From the NCBI GenBank assembly GCA_964017065.1, contig OZ024784.1, positions 12,195,152 to 12,259,151 of the forward strand: a stretch of 64,000 bases of DNA, read 5' to 3'. Positions 1 through 12,189 of this stretch are shown here, one piece after another. This DNA comes from Haliclona indistincta (taxonomy: Eukaryota > Porifera > Demospongiae > Haplosclerida > Chalinidae). The first letter of the stretch is position 1. The number at the start of each line of letters is the position of its first letter. A program made the position numbers and the translations under genes. The notes beneath the pieces were generated by a model that did no database searches, was not told the origin of the DNA, and worked only from the letters and a program-made list of their open reading frames with translations.

Positions 1-370
1 GCACTAGTCTCGTCCCCAGGCTCTAGGCACTAGTCTCGTCCCCAGGCTCTAGGCACTAGTCTCGTCCCCAGGCTCTCGGCACTAGTCTCGTCCCCAGGCT
101 CTAGGCACTAGTCTCGTCCCCAGGCTCTAGGCACTAGTCTCGTCCCCAGGCTCTAGGCACTAGTCTCGTCCCCAGGCTCTAGGCACTAGTCTCGTCCCCA
201 AGCTCTAGGCACTAGTCTCGTCCCCAGGCTCTAGGCACTAGTCTCGTCCCCAGGCTCTAGGCACTAGTCTCGTCCCCAGGCTCTAGGCACTAGTCTCGTC
301 CCCAGGCTCTAGGCACTAGTCTCGTCCCCAAGCTCTAAGCACTAGTCTCGTCCCCAGGCTATAGGCACTA
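1..370. repeat. 26-bp tandem satellite array
   Basis: About 14 head-to-tail copies of a 26-bp unit containing CTAGTCTCGTCCCCAGGC, with only scattered single-base changes. The array is cut by the window start and decays at about 360-370. The core CTAGTCTCGTCCCCAG is also the terminal inverted repeat of the element at 51575-52372, so the array probably arose by amplification of a transposon end. There are no spacers, so it is not a CRISPR. Confidence 0.97.
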
Positions 371-1683
371 GCTGCTGTGTTGTAAAAGCAAATAAGTATA
401 TGTGCTCATAAATATTAATCCACATGCTAATGAACTAACACTTCAATAGTGATCACATTACCTGTGATATTGGGTTTTGGTCCATGAATTCATCCAGAAA
501 GTTTTCTAACATCTAAATAAATCAGTAATATAGGATGAGTGCAGTGCTCCACAGTTATTACTCAAAATCAATATTTATAACCTGTTGATCTCGCAAACAG
601 AACTTTACAATACTAATTGGAGCATTAGCTAGTACAGGTCTAGCCTCGAACCAGGCTCTTTTATTTGAGTGTGGGCTGAAAAAAGAGCCTGGTACACACT
701 GTCTGTGCATGTGTTTAAAATTCACGTGGTTTGGACGGAAGCGATGAAGTAATAAGTATCAGTACCAGGCAGGACGAAGGGTGTGGTCAAGAAAACACAA
801 CATGGCAGCTTCTAGCTAGCACAATTCTAAAGAAACTAGAGCTAGTTTTGACAGCCACATATACTGCTGCTAGCAAAGTACCAAGCTGATCTGCTGAACA
901 ATAAACGCGCACAGAAACGTAAATAGAAACATCGCTGTTATCATACACTCGTCGCTCACTACTACTGCCTTGCCTGTACAGTATTACTAATGTAGTTAGC
1001 AGAACTTACAATAAAAAGACCAACACTCATTCTGAAGCAAGATCCACAGTACCAGTAAGCGATGACGTAAGCTTGCGTGGCGCGTATTACAAACGTGAAC
1101 AATAGTTCCCATTCACACCAGAATTCCGGCACAATTTGGAGCATGTGCAGACAGTGTGTACCAGGCTCTTTATAGCACAGGTCATGTACCTCATGTAAGT
1201 GCACTATACTTGGACACATAATTTAACATGAGTCAAAGGATAAGTAGAAATTCCACACTTTATGTGAAATTGGTATTATCATGTACACAACTGACCACTT
1301 TGCAGCAAGTAAATCTCTCTGGTCTCAAGTCTTTGTCAGACATTGATCGGGAACTATCCAACATTATGAGTAAATGACGCATCTGAATGTCAAAAAAGGT
1401 CAGATGATGATTTATTTATAACCAATAAACATAAGGAGAATAATTATAATAATTATAACATTTTATTGCTATAATTCACTGCTAGACATGTGGATGTACA
1501 TGTATGTACATTGTAAATTTTTTGACCCCAAAAGGAGAAATCACAATCACAAGGCTACAGTGATTACCATTAAACCATGTCACACCATCAGCAACAAGAC
1601 ACGTCAGCCTTGAATACTATACATCACTATTCCCTTTACAAAACACTCAACAATTGCATAACAACATAGACACACTTGTTGAA
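371..1683. other. Non-coding, AT-rich stretch
   Basis: Apart from the inverted-repeat element at 682-1171, I see no supported gene here. Open frames are short, with no recognisable domain. Confidence 0.5.
682..1171. mobile_element. MITE-like element with about 30-bp inverted termini
   Basis: The left end AAAGAGCCTGGTACACACTG and the right end CAGTGTGTACCAGGCTCTTT are inverted copies, extending about 30 bp with few mismatches, and lie about 490 bp apart. The inside has no convincing ORF. The sequence GTGTGTACCAGGC recurs near 53060, so this terminus belongs to a dispersed family. No target-site duplication could be fixed by eye. Confidence 0.55.
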
Positions 1684-2614
1684 CTATAGAAAACTATACG
1701 CATGAATAAACTTGTGCTCTATGAATGTATAAAACCAAGTGGCGCAAACAACTGTACAAACACTAAACACGTGACTATGTAGCTGACAAATACCTCCAGC
1801 AGCATTCCGCTCTTGGGGGTCGTGCTAGAACAAAGCTCTGATTATAGACCATGCATTGCTGAAGCATTTACTAATTGTGTACAATCTTACAGCAGCTGGT
1901 TTGGTGAGGATATTCACAGACCCTCATCCCAGGAGAAGCCAGTAATGGATGTGAATGAGCAGCCATGAATACCACCCAATATAATTCATATGTCAAGCAA
2001 GATGCATTCCATAAATTCCATACTTCCAGCACTATAGAGTGGGTTTGCTAAACAACTGTTGCTAATCTACTGTTGCCATGACACTGTAACATTAGTACAC
2101 AAAAGAGTCCCATATATCACAAACTAAACATACTTAACATAGTGAAGTAACTGCCGTGCATATCTTGCAATTTCTAGTCATAGTTGTACCAATTATAAAG
2201 GTAGCAAGAGGAATTGGTGCTACAATGTTCAAATCAAGGCACACGGCTAGCAATTGCAGTTCTAAGACACCACTCACTGCCAGACAGCTACCCACTAATT
2301 GCTGTGTTGTATTGTACTGGAAGTAGCAGAATCACATTTTCAAATGTTCTTTGAGTCAAATTAGAACCAGTACGTTACATGGATACTACACAGTACCATA
2401 AACCCAGCCATATATTAGAGAGGTTTAGATTTACGTCGGCAGCTAACGGTAAACGTCATTATAACCTTACGGACAAACATGCGAGTATATTGACAAGAGC
2501 GGAAGTATAATGGGCATGTACAGAAGCTCAACAAGTGGGCTGAAAGCAGTCAGAGCACAGCTTGCACTGCTAACCTGGCCATCTTTGGCGACCTGCCACT
2601 TGCGAAGTCATCAT
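1684..2614 (-). CDS. Candidate small four-exon gene (unrecognised)
   Basis: On the minus strand four short segments join in frame with GT/AG borders: 2614-2575 (starts MMTSQVAGRQRW), 1922-1891, 1824-1794 (HDPQERNAAG) and 1751-1684 (ends in a stop). They give a 56-residue protein with a basic N-terminus and a hydrophobic aromatic C-terminal half. The layout is loosely like small single-span mitochondrial inner-membrane subunits, but I do not recognise a family. The only support is that phases agree across three introns and that the HDPQERNAAG segment looks protein-like. It could be a chance assembly. Confidence 0.3.
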
Positions 2615-2689
2615 TATAACCGTCTTGTATTGCTGCTGCAGCACAGAAGACACGTGGTCATGTAGGTGCTTCCAAGTTGTTATGCTAGC

Positions 2690-2937
2690 TAGGCTAGTGC
2701 CGGCTCTTAATACCCCGTTCACAATGCACGTTGGAAACGGGCCGAACCGAACCGTGCCACACTTTATGATCAAAGTTTTGACACAACCGAACCGTGCTGG
2801 AAGCGGCCCACCTATGGTTGGGGTGCCGCAATGGTGCAGTTCAGTTCAGTTGTAGCTCAGTTCAGTTGCGTTCATACTGTCAGAGATTTGCAACCCGGTT
2901 CGGTTCCGTTCTAGCGCGTAGTGTGAACGTGGTATAA
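2690..2937. mobile_element. GC-richer MITE-like element with imperfect inverted termini
   Basis: The left end (ATACCCCGTTCACA, then CGGGCCGAACCG) and the right end (CGGTTCGGTTCCGTTC ... GTGTGAACGTGGTAT) form an imperfect inverted pair about 247 bp apart, flanked by TA. The inside carries a GTTCAGTTCA repeat. It stands out as a CpG-rich island in AT-rich DNA. Confidence 0.5.
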
Positions 2938-5900
2938 GTTTCTAGGTCTGTTGTAGTCCCCAGAGGAAGCCGTGCGTACTGGCTAGTGATACAGCAATCA
3001 TACTATCAAACATCGACTATTGATCACCGAAGGTATGCAAGTAAGCGTATGGTACTTTAGTCTAAACTGCTCGCATGACCGCGTTTGCTGACGCCAAAAA
3101 GAGGCTGTAAACGCGAGTAACAACTGTCTGTGGCAATTCAAACGGTGACTGGATTAAAATTTATAATGCTAGCACACTAACTGTATCTAAATTTTATACT
3201 GCTCTCAAAAAGCGTGACGTCACATTTAGCATTCACGTTTATCGTCAACGTATATCTTATCTAATAATTATTTGTTTGATACTTAAACCATCTCCATGAC
3301 ATACCTTATACCATCTCCATGACAGGCATGCAAAATGTAGCTAAGTGAATGAAGAGGCGACAAATTATCATAGAAGAGGCGACTTCTTAACAGAAAAGTG
3401 TTATTTGCTTGTTTACTGGTCATTATTTAACTCTTGTCACATGTTAACAATGGGTGTATTAACCTTAACCAAACACCAGTGTGTTTGTATTAGGATTGAA
3501 TGGCACTATGACAAGAGACCCACAGAGTGGGTATAATTTTAATTTAATAACCATGGGGAAACTTCAATTGATTATTACAATCATATGATACTCTAGTGAC
3601 AGGAAGAGACAGTGGAACTGACCACTACAACCAGCAACATAACTTTAGTCGCAAATATGTGCTGCAATGATTATAATCACATTGTCTAGTCTTACAGTGA
3701 ATATCAAATATTGCTCATTAAAAAGACCAAACAATAACATGTTGCATAAATAGATAAACTAAACAGAGCCCATACTGACAACAGACCAATCATCAGTGCA
3801 CTCACATGTCACGGCAGGAAGACATACCTGAGAATCGTAGGAGGAGACTTAAGTGGACGAATTTATAAGACACAACAGTTTAGAAATCACTTAATAAGCA
3901 AGCAGGTCATCCAAACAAAACACTTGAAAAGGCACCAAAAATGTGAGTTCCACAGCAACGACCACTTTCACAACAATATTTACATAGAAACACCACTTAC
4001 TGGTAATAAGCAGCTACTTACACAATAAGAGCTAGGATACAACCCACACAGACACCTCACACACCCAACATGACACACTAATCCAGAAAGCATACCAGTG
4101 AGCCTCCTACACTTCCTTCTTATTGCTAAACGGGTATACTAAAACATAACACTTGCACACCTACTAATTTTTGATTCCCACAATAAATAAACCCAACACA
4201 GACTGCTACACTGTTATAATCCTAGAAAATTAATACTACATCAAACTACAGACACTTATCTCACGAGCTCTATACAGTGAATTGTTATATAACACACTTC
4301 AAAAGCTTACTACATTACCCTGCAACCTGACACCAAACCACACTAAAATAGACACTTAAAATAGAGCCTGAGCAAGCCTGAACCACACCATGGAGTATAA
4401 TGGCTCAGTTCTTGGTTATATTGCAAGACACACAGCTACTGGCCATGTTTGGTAACAACCATGAGAGAAGAAAACCTAAAACCAGACACTAATGCAAGGA
4501 CAACCTCCTATGATCTATATACATTGGTATGTCATACCACCATGTGTATCCTGTATAAGTGCACCAACCAAGCCTACTGCTTGCACAGAATGCAGACCAC
4601 ATACACATAGCGGACAGGTGACACAGATAGAGTTCCACCGGAAACAACAACATTGAGCTATTATTACACATCAAATTACATCACCATTACATATACCCAT
4701 GCAAGCAACCTCATCCAGCACCCTGCACAGGATCACGCTCACAAAGAACATCACACGAAGTAAAATGTTTTTTGAAGTGAAATGAATACACTTGGTGTAT
4801 CAGATGGATCTTTTACTGTAACCATGAAACAAAGTGATTGGATATCAGTATGCACACGATTGAGTATCAGTATCTGACGGAAAGCACTGCTTTGAGCATA
4901 CTACATGCAGTTTACATTGCAAAATTCCAAAACTCAAAAGCCTACTACAAACTTTGCGGAACTGCAGACTAAAAGGTTTTACCAAAGCTAATCTGGATGG
5001 CACTACTGGATGCCCCAAACCACTCCCTGTGGGTGCTTTTCTCGCCATACTAAAACAGGAATACACAACAAGCAATTAGCACTAGTACATTAAGAGAATC
5101 CCTTCAACAGCTGAGCATCTGAATCTAATAATTACTGAAAGCAATACACAGAAATCATGAATACTAGAACATGTCACGTATCTTGTGAGTATGAATTCAC
5201 AAATATCACAAAGATTGCATGTACATGCTCAGCCAGACATGTCCCGTAAAACGAGATTTTTAGACTATTAAATAATTAAATTTGCATTGTCACAGTGCAG
5301 ACTATGCTGGCATGAAATTAGTTGACATAGCTACACGCAGAGCAAATGCATCAAAACACTGTACAGTCTATGAGCAAGTAGTATAATAGTGCTACATTAA
5401 TCTATCATCAATAACAACAGCAGCTGTCATGTGGGAAGTGGTGTGTACTAACCAGTCTGCTATTAATCTGTATCAACCCACAAGAATGGTCTGAAGCCAA
5501 TAATCACCATGCAGTACCTAACCAACACAAACTGTCACACAAGGCCCAATATACGCACACATGTCATGACGTACCACATGTGTACTCATGGTCTACTAGA
5601 CAATCTGGCACTGGTCAGAGAATTCACAACTGCACTGAAGATTCCATTCCCATGCAATGTTAATAACATGTTGAACTGATATTTGAGAACATCAACAAAA
5701 ACATTGAAACAATATTCACAATAAATATTACGTAATTCTAATCATCACTGTTACATTGACTACAAGACCAATCCTGTTCTTATTGATACACACAGTTTGA
5801 TCAAGCACTATCACACTAAATATGCTCTATTTGAAAAATGACAAGAATTTATTGCAGTGTCAGAGCAACACATTCTCTTGGAGACAAGACACTGCAATCA

Positions 5901-8684
5901 TCACTAAGTGCAATAGCAACATACTTGTTGCACACAGTAGATTATGAACTATCCCACATGGACATTGCCTGGGGAATGATGTGGGAGACGCTAGAAGAAG
6001 GCGATTCGCAATGGCGGCAGTGATTGAACAATTACAGCACAATACGAGGTGGGACACAGGAGTGGTTATAATCATGTGGCAAATAACCAACACGTGCCAG
6101 TGGTTTGAGGCATAGCCCAGATACAATGCAGTAAAAACCTAATGAGGCAAAACAACGAAGTAATGATCTAGAGTTAATGGACCAGAACAAGCCATTCCAA
6201 GCCATGAATAGCTAGTGAATGTACTTTGTAACAAACAAATAATTATTTTACAATTATACATACACTGGAATAAACACAGAATAAACACATAATGTAATGA
6301 TTCTACTAATGATCTATATCTATAGATATGATCTGAATACTGATCAACAAATATCCAGCCACCAGATGGCTACATGCCATCCTATATCTGCACCTGCTGC
6401 CAGAGACACTAATTAACTGATTGGCAGCAGCAGTAGCAGGTGAGACTATCCAGGGCTATGGTGCATAAGAACAATCTTTCCTTTCAACTATTCATTGTGA
6501 AGAAGAAACACTACATGTACTGTACCAACTATAACCACTATTCCCAATACTGACCCGTACAGCATCTGTCTCTCTGCTCCTAAAAGATGGAATATTATAG
6601 CATTCCCAAATGCAAAATGGCATTGCTGTTACTACTACTACATACAAATGAAGCCAAAAAAGTTCAAGATCCGTTCTGGTAAGTACAGTAGAAAATAAAT
6701 CCATGACATTTTGGACTTTGATATCTAACACTTATATCTACACACTATAGATTATTGATACTATAATTGTGCAAAACAGCACAAAACAATTTATGATGTT
6801 TTGGCTGTGGTTAAATGCTCGTTTGATGCACTGCTTAAAGGCATGTAGCCTGACGAACAATTCATAGCCACTCGATAGGACATGGCTATTAATGGTATTC
6901 TTTAACTCATGTTGACAGTTATATCAGACAATGATTTGAGCATCAAGGTCAAGAGAATTTAACAAGTTTACAAGTTCCCACATACAAACAACAACACCAC
7001 GTCATCAATTGCTTGGCAATGGCTGCTCAGTCATCTCACTCATGATGACGCCGCACTAATCTATGCTCAAAATACAGAGCTGAAACAAATATTTGACATT
7101 CTCAACGATCAAGACGAGTGTCTTTGTGCCCACGCAACCTGTAGGCCACCTGTTAGCAATCACCATGGTAGCAAACTACTATCATAACTTATTAAAATGC
7201 ACGCTATAAAAATCTATACAAAAATTTTGATTTCATTATACATCACAGCTGTGTGAGACTATTAGTGCTTTCTGGTATGAAACGACCGTGTCAATAAATA
7301 TCCCTTCACTGGGGATGCCGAGACCACAAGTGTCAATATTAACTGAGGTCACAGACGATGATTTATGTAGCCATAGTTAATACCAATTACAAGTTATGCA
7401 TGCAGCCATGTTAACCACACAAAAGGTCTGAACTCACTAAGTCATCAACATAGTGATTGAACTGAAGACATTCATTGCTTGGTGCTTAAGAAATATGTTC
7501 AATTATGCTTCCGGCTAATTGGCTCAGCTAATTGGCTCTGTCATAGCGAGTGCTTGAAGCCCTAAAAATGATTATGAGGAAACACCAGCATTGCTCACAC
7601 ATGCTGCTAACATGCTGAGCAACTAACTCAACTGCTAAGTGTAAAATCCTAACACACAGTACATGAAATGATAATAAGATCAAAGTGTAGTACATGTCCT
7701 GTCAATACATACAAGTGGCTATGTGGCTGAATTATATCCTCACCACACAAATGTAAGTTGTGTTTTTCAAATGTAAATACAATCATTTATGCTCATTAGG
7801 AGATTATAATGTGTTCAGCTGCAGTATAACCTATACTGTTACATAAACATCCAGGTGTAAGGGCACAGTGCAGTGCTATTGCTTAGCCTATACCTTACAC
7901 CTGATGCACTGGAGTTACCCAACGTCCACACACACATCTGTTCATAACATGCTATCCTCTCTTCTATTCCATTTTATTAAAATGGCCTGTTAGTGCCTGC
8001 ACGTGTGAACTGCTATGAATAATCTCAAACTTTCCTACATTCTTCTAAAATCAATGTTTCCTATCATACCCCCAGCACTACAGTGGTGTGGTGCTGCAAA
8101 ACAATTAAAGGGATAATCCTATTATATAAGATGCTATGTCCTTTTATTAATTAACAATATAGACACACATTCCAGGCCTGGTTATCTAGTAGGGGACACA
8201 ATGACCAAACATGACTCGAAGAGTATTTCTCCAGTTTTTGCATTCACAAAGGAGGTGTCCCGGTAGTGAATGTGCTCGTATAATAACTCAGACAGCCACG
8301 CAAATTCATCATGTGAACAAATTAATGTATTCTTTCAGCATTAGTGAATTGCGTCTAAACCTGAAACCAATTAAGTGTATACAATTAAGAAGAGTGTTGA
8401 ACCTCTTGATACCAGTACACTGTGTACAAAGTAACATGACTTCCTGTGAGACATCTTGTAAATGATCACGAGCTTGTAGTCTTTACTCGGAATCTTATAG
8501 TCACCACATGGTCTTCCCACTCATCGTCCAAGGTATACTTGAAAATCTACAGTGTTTTATCACGTGCGACTTCACTAAAAGTCACATTACTTTGTACACA
8601 GCAGGTATCGGAAGTCTTGCTGAAACACATATTAATTTGTACAATGGTAATGCTGCTATGAATGTGTCTATAACATCATCTTAC
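2938..8684. other. Long AT-rich region without a supported gene
   Basis: About 5.7 kb of AT-rich sequence on both strands. Open frames are at most about 90 codons and none shows a known domain. The region lies 3' of the GTF2H2 N-terminal exons, so it could be intron of that gene, but I could not find the missing VWA or zinc-finger exons in it. Confidence 0.45.
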
Positions 8685-8951
8685 CATCCCTAACTTGATG
8701 TTGCTCTTGTGTTCAAATAACCTGTGTAATACAGTACAAATACACTCAAGACCCGATAGTGATGATTCACCTCCGCCTCTTGGCCTTCTGGGAGCCATCA
8801 TCTGTATCAGCTTGTAGTCTACCTTCAGTATCCTCTCTAATGGCCTCCCTAGTAATGTTGAATGTCTTCACACACATACAAACACCGTGTCATACCAAGT
8901 TCTTTCGTAGTCAGTCTCCCAACTATAGACGTCTCCAGGTTCTTCTTCCAT
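8685..8951 (-). CDS. GTF2H2: GTF2H2 (TFIIH p44) N-terminal exons, partial
   Basis: Three minus-strand exons join in frame: 8951-8896, 8848-8771 and 8721-8685. They encode 57 residues starting MEEEPGDVYSW. DYERTWEAIREDTEG, QKAKRRR and LFEHKSNIKLGM match the N-terminus of TFIIH subunit p44 in order and spacing. In that family the next segment is a VWA domain followed by C-terminal zinc fingers that bind the XPD helicase. Neither is visible after the donor at 8684. The frame just beyond it holds a short unrelated ORF. This is either a gene with an unusually long intron leaving the window or a truncated copy. It starts 140 bp from the tolloid-like gene in head-to-head orientation. Confidence 0.65.
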
Positions 8952-9091
8952 CGGGCCACGTGCCTACTACTGATTACGACGACATTAAAGTAGGCGTGGC
9001 TCAAATGCTTTTGTTATAAAAGCCCATTCCTGGCTCTCCAGTAGTATTCAAGTTTACTACTGCATACCAAAATATTCTGTGGAAAGTCAGC
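8952..9091. promoter_or_regulatory. Divergent promoter interval
   Basis: 140 bp separate the start codons of the GTF2H2 fragment (-) and the tolloid-like gene (+). The interval contains ATAAAAG at about 9016. Shared promoter function is inferred from the arrangement. Confidence 0.4.
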
Positions 9092-11715
9092 ATGCAATAT
9101 TTTGCTCTATCAGTATTGTGCCTTGTGATATGCACTGCGAGATGTAGCAGTGCAGCTAGTGTCGCTGCTGTTGGCAATAGTATCAAGCTGTCAAGATTTG
9201 TTCGACGACCGTTATTTGGAGCAGAAAGAAATCCATGTGAACCAGGTCAGCAGAGTGTGTTTGCAGTCCATAGCAATATCCATGATAAAATACACCGTAT
9301 TTTAACTTTGGCTGTTTAAATTAATGACTACAAGCATCTACACAGTCACTGGGCTTAGAAAATGCACGTGGGCATAGAGTTTGTAAAACTTGTTGCATCA
9401 ACTGTTAATATTCACTCGAGATTTATTACAGCTTGAATATTTATTCTAGGTTAATTATAGCATTCTTCTAATTCCACTGAATATATTCTGGAGAATTATT
9501 ACCTTGCATACTTTAATTACCCTATCAATGTATCTTTTGCAGAACCTAAAACTTACCAGCAATGGCCAAGAAACATAATTCATTACAAATACAGTGATGC
9601 ATTAAATGGTATGTTTATTCAGAAATGAAGTTGTATGTGTATGAGAGAGAGGAACAATATACACAAACTTGAGATGATAGATACTACATACTCTATCTCG
9701 TGAGCCAAAAATGTGAAGAATGCAGTAAGGTCACCTAAGGTTATAGTATGTAGTACTGTGGCGTTATACACTTGACAATACTATAATGCTTTTCATTGTC
9801 AAGTATAATCCAGAAAGATCAACTCCTGAATCACAAACTTGGGAAATTAGTAAATTCATAGAATTATTGGAATGCAATTATCTACTTAACAGCCAATGTA
9901 GCCTAAAAGCTTGCTACATACAGCCGTTTGCATTAATTACAGCAGAGTTTATTATTGGCTTCCTCCAAACCTGATCAGAAGCATAATTATTATCAACAGT
10001 TCACATTGTTAATTTTTTCGTTGCAGAGACATTGAAGTTATCTATTCAAGAGGCAATTGAAAAACTAGAGAAATCTTATTGTGTTCAATTCGTGCCACGC
10101 ACCAATGCACAACATTATGCACTATTTGAGCAGGGGCAACAGTAAGCTACTGTGTATAAAATACTATTCTGTTTTATTCTATTGCAATTTTTCAATAGCT
10201 GTTGCACTCACAAAGGATATTTAGGAAGTGGCGCTCAAAAAGTCTATGTTGAGCCAAGTTGTGCAAGTGATCCTCTTGGACTGCTGGCTAAACTAGCTGG
10301 AATTACACTTAATGCAACATCTCCCGCAAGACCAAGTACTTCTCAAAACACATGTGAAGGTATGTTGCATACATGCTAGAAAAGAGGGAGTAAGTAAGGA
10401 ATTTACAAAGAATAATTTTACGAAGTGTTCTGATACAATATCTTCTGTACAGGTGTTTGTGGCCATTCACTACATCTTTCAGCACGTTCTACTGGTGAAA
10501 TCAAGTCACCTGGCTATCCCTCCATGCATTATCCATCAAACAGCATGTGCACATGGAAACTTTGGATTCCTGCAACTACTTTTCTTGAACTAACTTTCGT
10601 ACATTTTGATGTCGAACAAGATTCAGAGTGCAACTATGACTATGTTAGGATTCTAGAGCAAAATTCCATTGGATCAGTCATTAATGAACGACATTACTGT
10701 GGATCTATACCATTAAAAGTGATTAATTCTACTGCTGCTGTGATAACTATCGAGTTCATTTCTGATGAAGATGAACAAAGAGAAGGATTTCAACTTCAAT
10801 ACTCTGTGCGTTCACGTAAGTCATCCTCTTTAAATACAGACGATTATTTATCTAGTTTACTGTAAATACAGCAGGCATTCACCATGCAGGAAGCCTACCA
10901 AATCTGAATCAGTGTTCAATAAATAATGGTGGCTGTGAACACAATTGCATAGAGAGCTCCGGAATTAAAAATTGCACCTGCCGGAGTGGTTTTTCCTTAG
11001 CACCTGATGGACAGTCATGCCAAGGTAAATTTCTTGAAAAATAATAAACATAAAATACAAAATTGATTAGACTGTTTTATTATAATATAGATATTAATGA
11101 ATGTGCTGCCAATGGGACTTTGTGTCAACAAAGATGTAAAAACACAGCCGGATCATATTATTGTCATTGCCGTCCAGGATTCGGGCTTATCTCAAATGGA
11201 AGGGATTGTGATAGTGAGTATAATAGAAATACAGACTGAGAACAGACTTACTAGTGATTCTCTCTCTCACAGAATGTGGTCGCTATCTTAATGTTACTAA
11301 GGGAAACTTTAAATCACCTGGCTTTCCTAGTCCTTACCCTGCCAATCAAAACTGTGACTGGCACATCTACATTCATGCTGGACACTATCTCAATGTAACA
11401 CTGTCTAAGGTTGACATAATCAAGTCGGTGAAGTGTCAGGCCAATCATCTTAGACTACAGCATAGCAAGTTCCGCCACAGTCGCAGGCTCTGTGGCCATT
11501 ACGAGATTATCAACTATATAGTAAAACGAAGTGAAATCTACTCAAGATTTCGATTTATCACATCAAACACTAATGAAGCTCGAGGAACTGGGTTCAGTCT
11601 TGAATTTAGTCAAGTCAAAATTGAGCAACTGACAAGTCAGGAACTAAACTTTGTGAGAATAGATCAATACACTAGGAATAAATTAATACCATACAATTCC
11701 AGAGTATGGAATTAG
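9092..11715 (+). CDS. Tolloid/BMP1-like secreted protein with degenerate astacin domain
   Basis: Eight exons (9092-9245, 9543-9608, 10027-10141, 10199-10359, 10453-10815, 10872-11024, 11091-11213, 11273-11715) give 525 residues. Order: signal peptide (1-20), truncated astacin-like region (about 50-165), CUB (about 170-290), EGF-like, calcium-binding-type EGF ([12 protein letters not shown]), then a second CUB. The astacin part keeps [11 protein letters not shown] and the [16 protein letters not shown] block. The zinc site HExxHxxGxxHExxRP aligns without gaps to [16 protein letters not shown] (142-157): all three His and the Glu are lost. The rest of the protease, including the Met-turn, is absent, because the next intron is only 93 bp. 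It is likely a secreted matrix or binding protein without protease activity. Nearest family: BMP1/tolloid. Confidence 0.8.
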
Positions 11716-12189
11716 ATGTCGGCATCTCACAATAATATAACTTTGCTATTGTACTATATCTCCATTAATTTATTATCACTGACATTCATTTCAAACTGCA
11801 CCATGACTACTCTTATTTCGGTGTTTTAGCTGGGATTCATCCAGTTATCAGACCAGTGTATGTACATGTATAAAAAAGTTTTAATCCCAAAGATAATATC
11901 GTCACAAAGATAATATCGAGCAGTAATTCTATACCGTTTTAAATTTTAAACAGCTGTCTAGTGTCTACTCTCTCCTACCCTAGAGTAGTATTTTGAATAA
12001 AATTGATTAGACGGTACCAAAATTATCAGAGGAAATTTAATGAGCTGGTAACAAGTATTAATTTTTGCTCTGCACAAGATCGAACTTCCTGTACCTCTCG
12101 TGCTCCGATACTTAGATTACCAGTACTTGCTGGTATCCTTTCGTTGTTATTTCGGTTCAGAGTGCGTGGATCAAGAGATCTGATACGTC
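11716..12189. other. Intergenic region upstream of EFHD gene
   Basis: 474 bp between the tolloid-like stop codon and the EFHD start. It holds the 3' UTR of the former and the promoter/5' UTR of the latter. No other gene is supported. Confidence 0.5.

Noticed and set aside
1..370. CRISPR-like array
   Set aside because: Pure head-to-tail 26-bp repeats with no spacers, in a eukaryotic genome.
8211..8693. Overlapping plus-strand ORFs of 61-84 codons
   Set aside because: No domain, splice support or plausible composition; they overlap the GTF2H2 intron on the other strand.
10360..10452. Missed exon carrying the rest of the astacin domain
   Set aside because: The intron is 93 bp, too short for the absent half of the protease.
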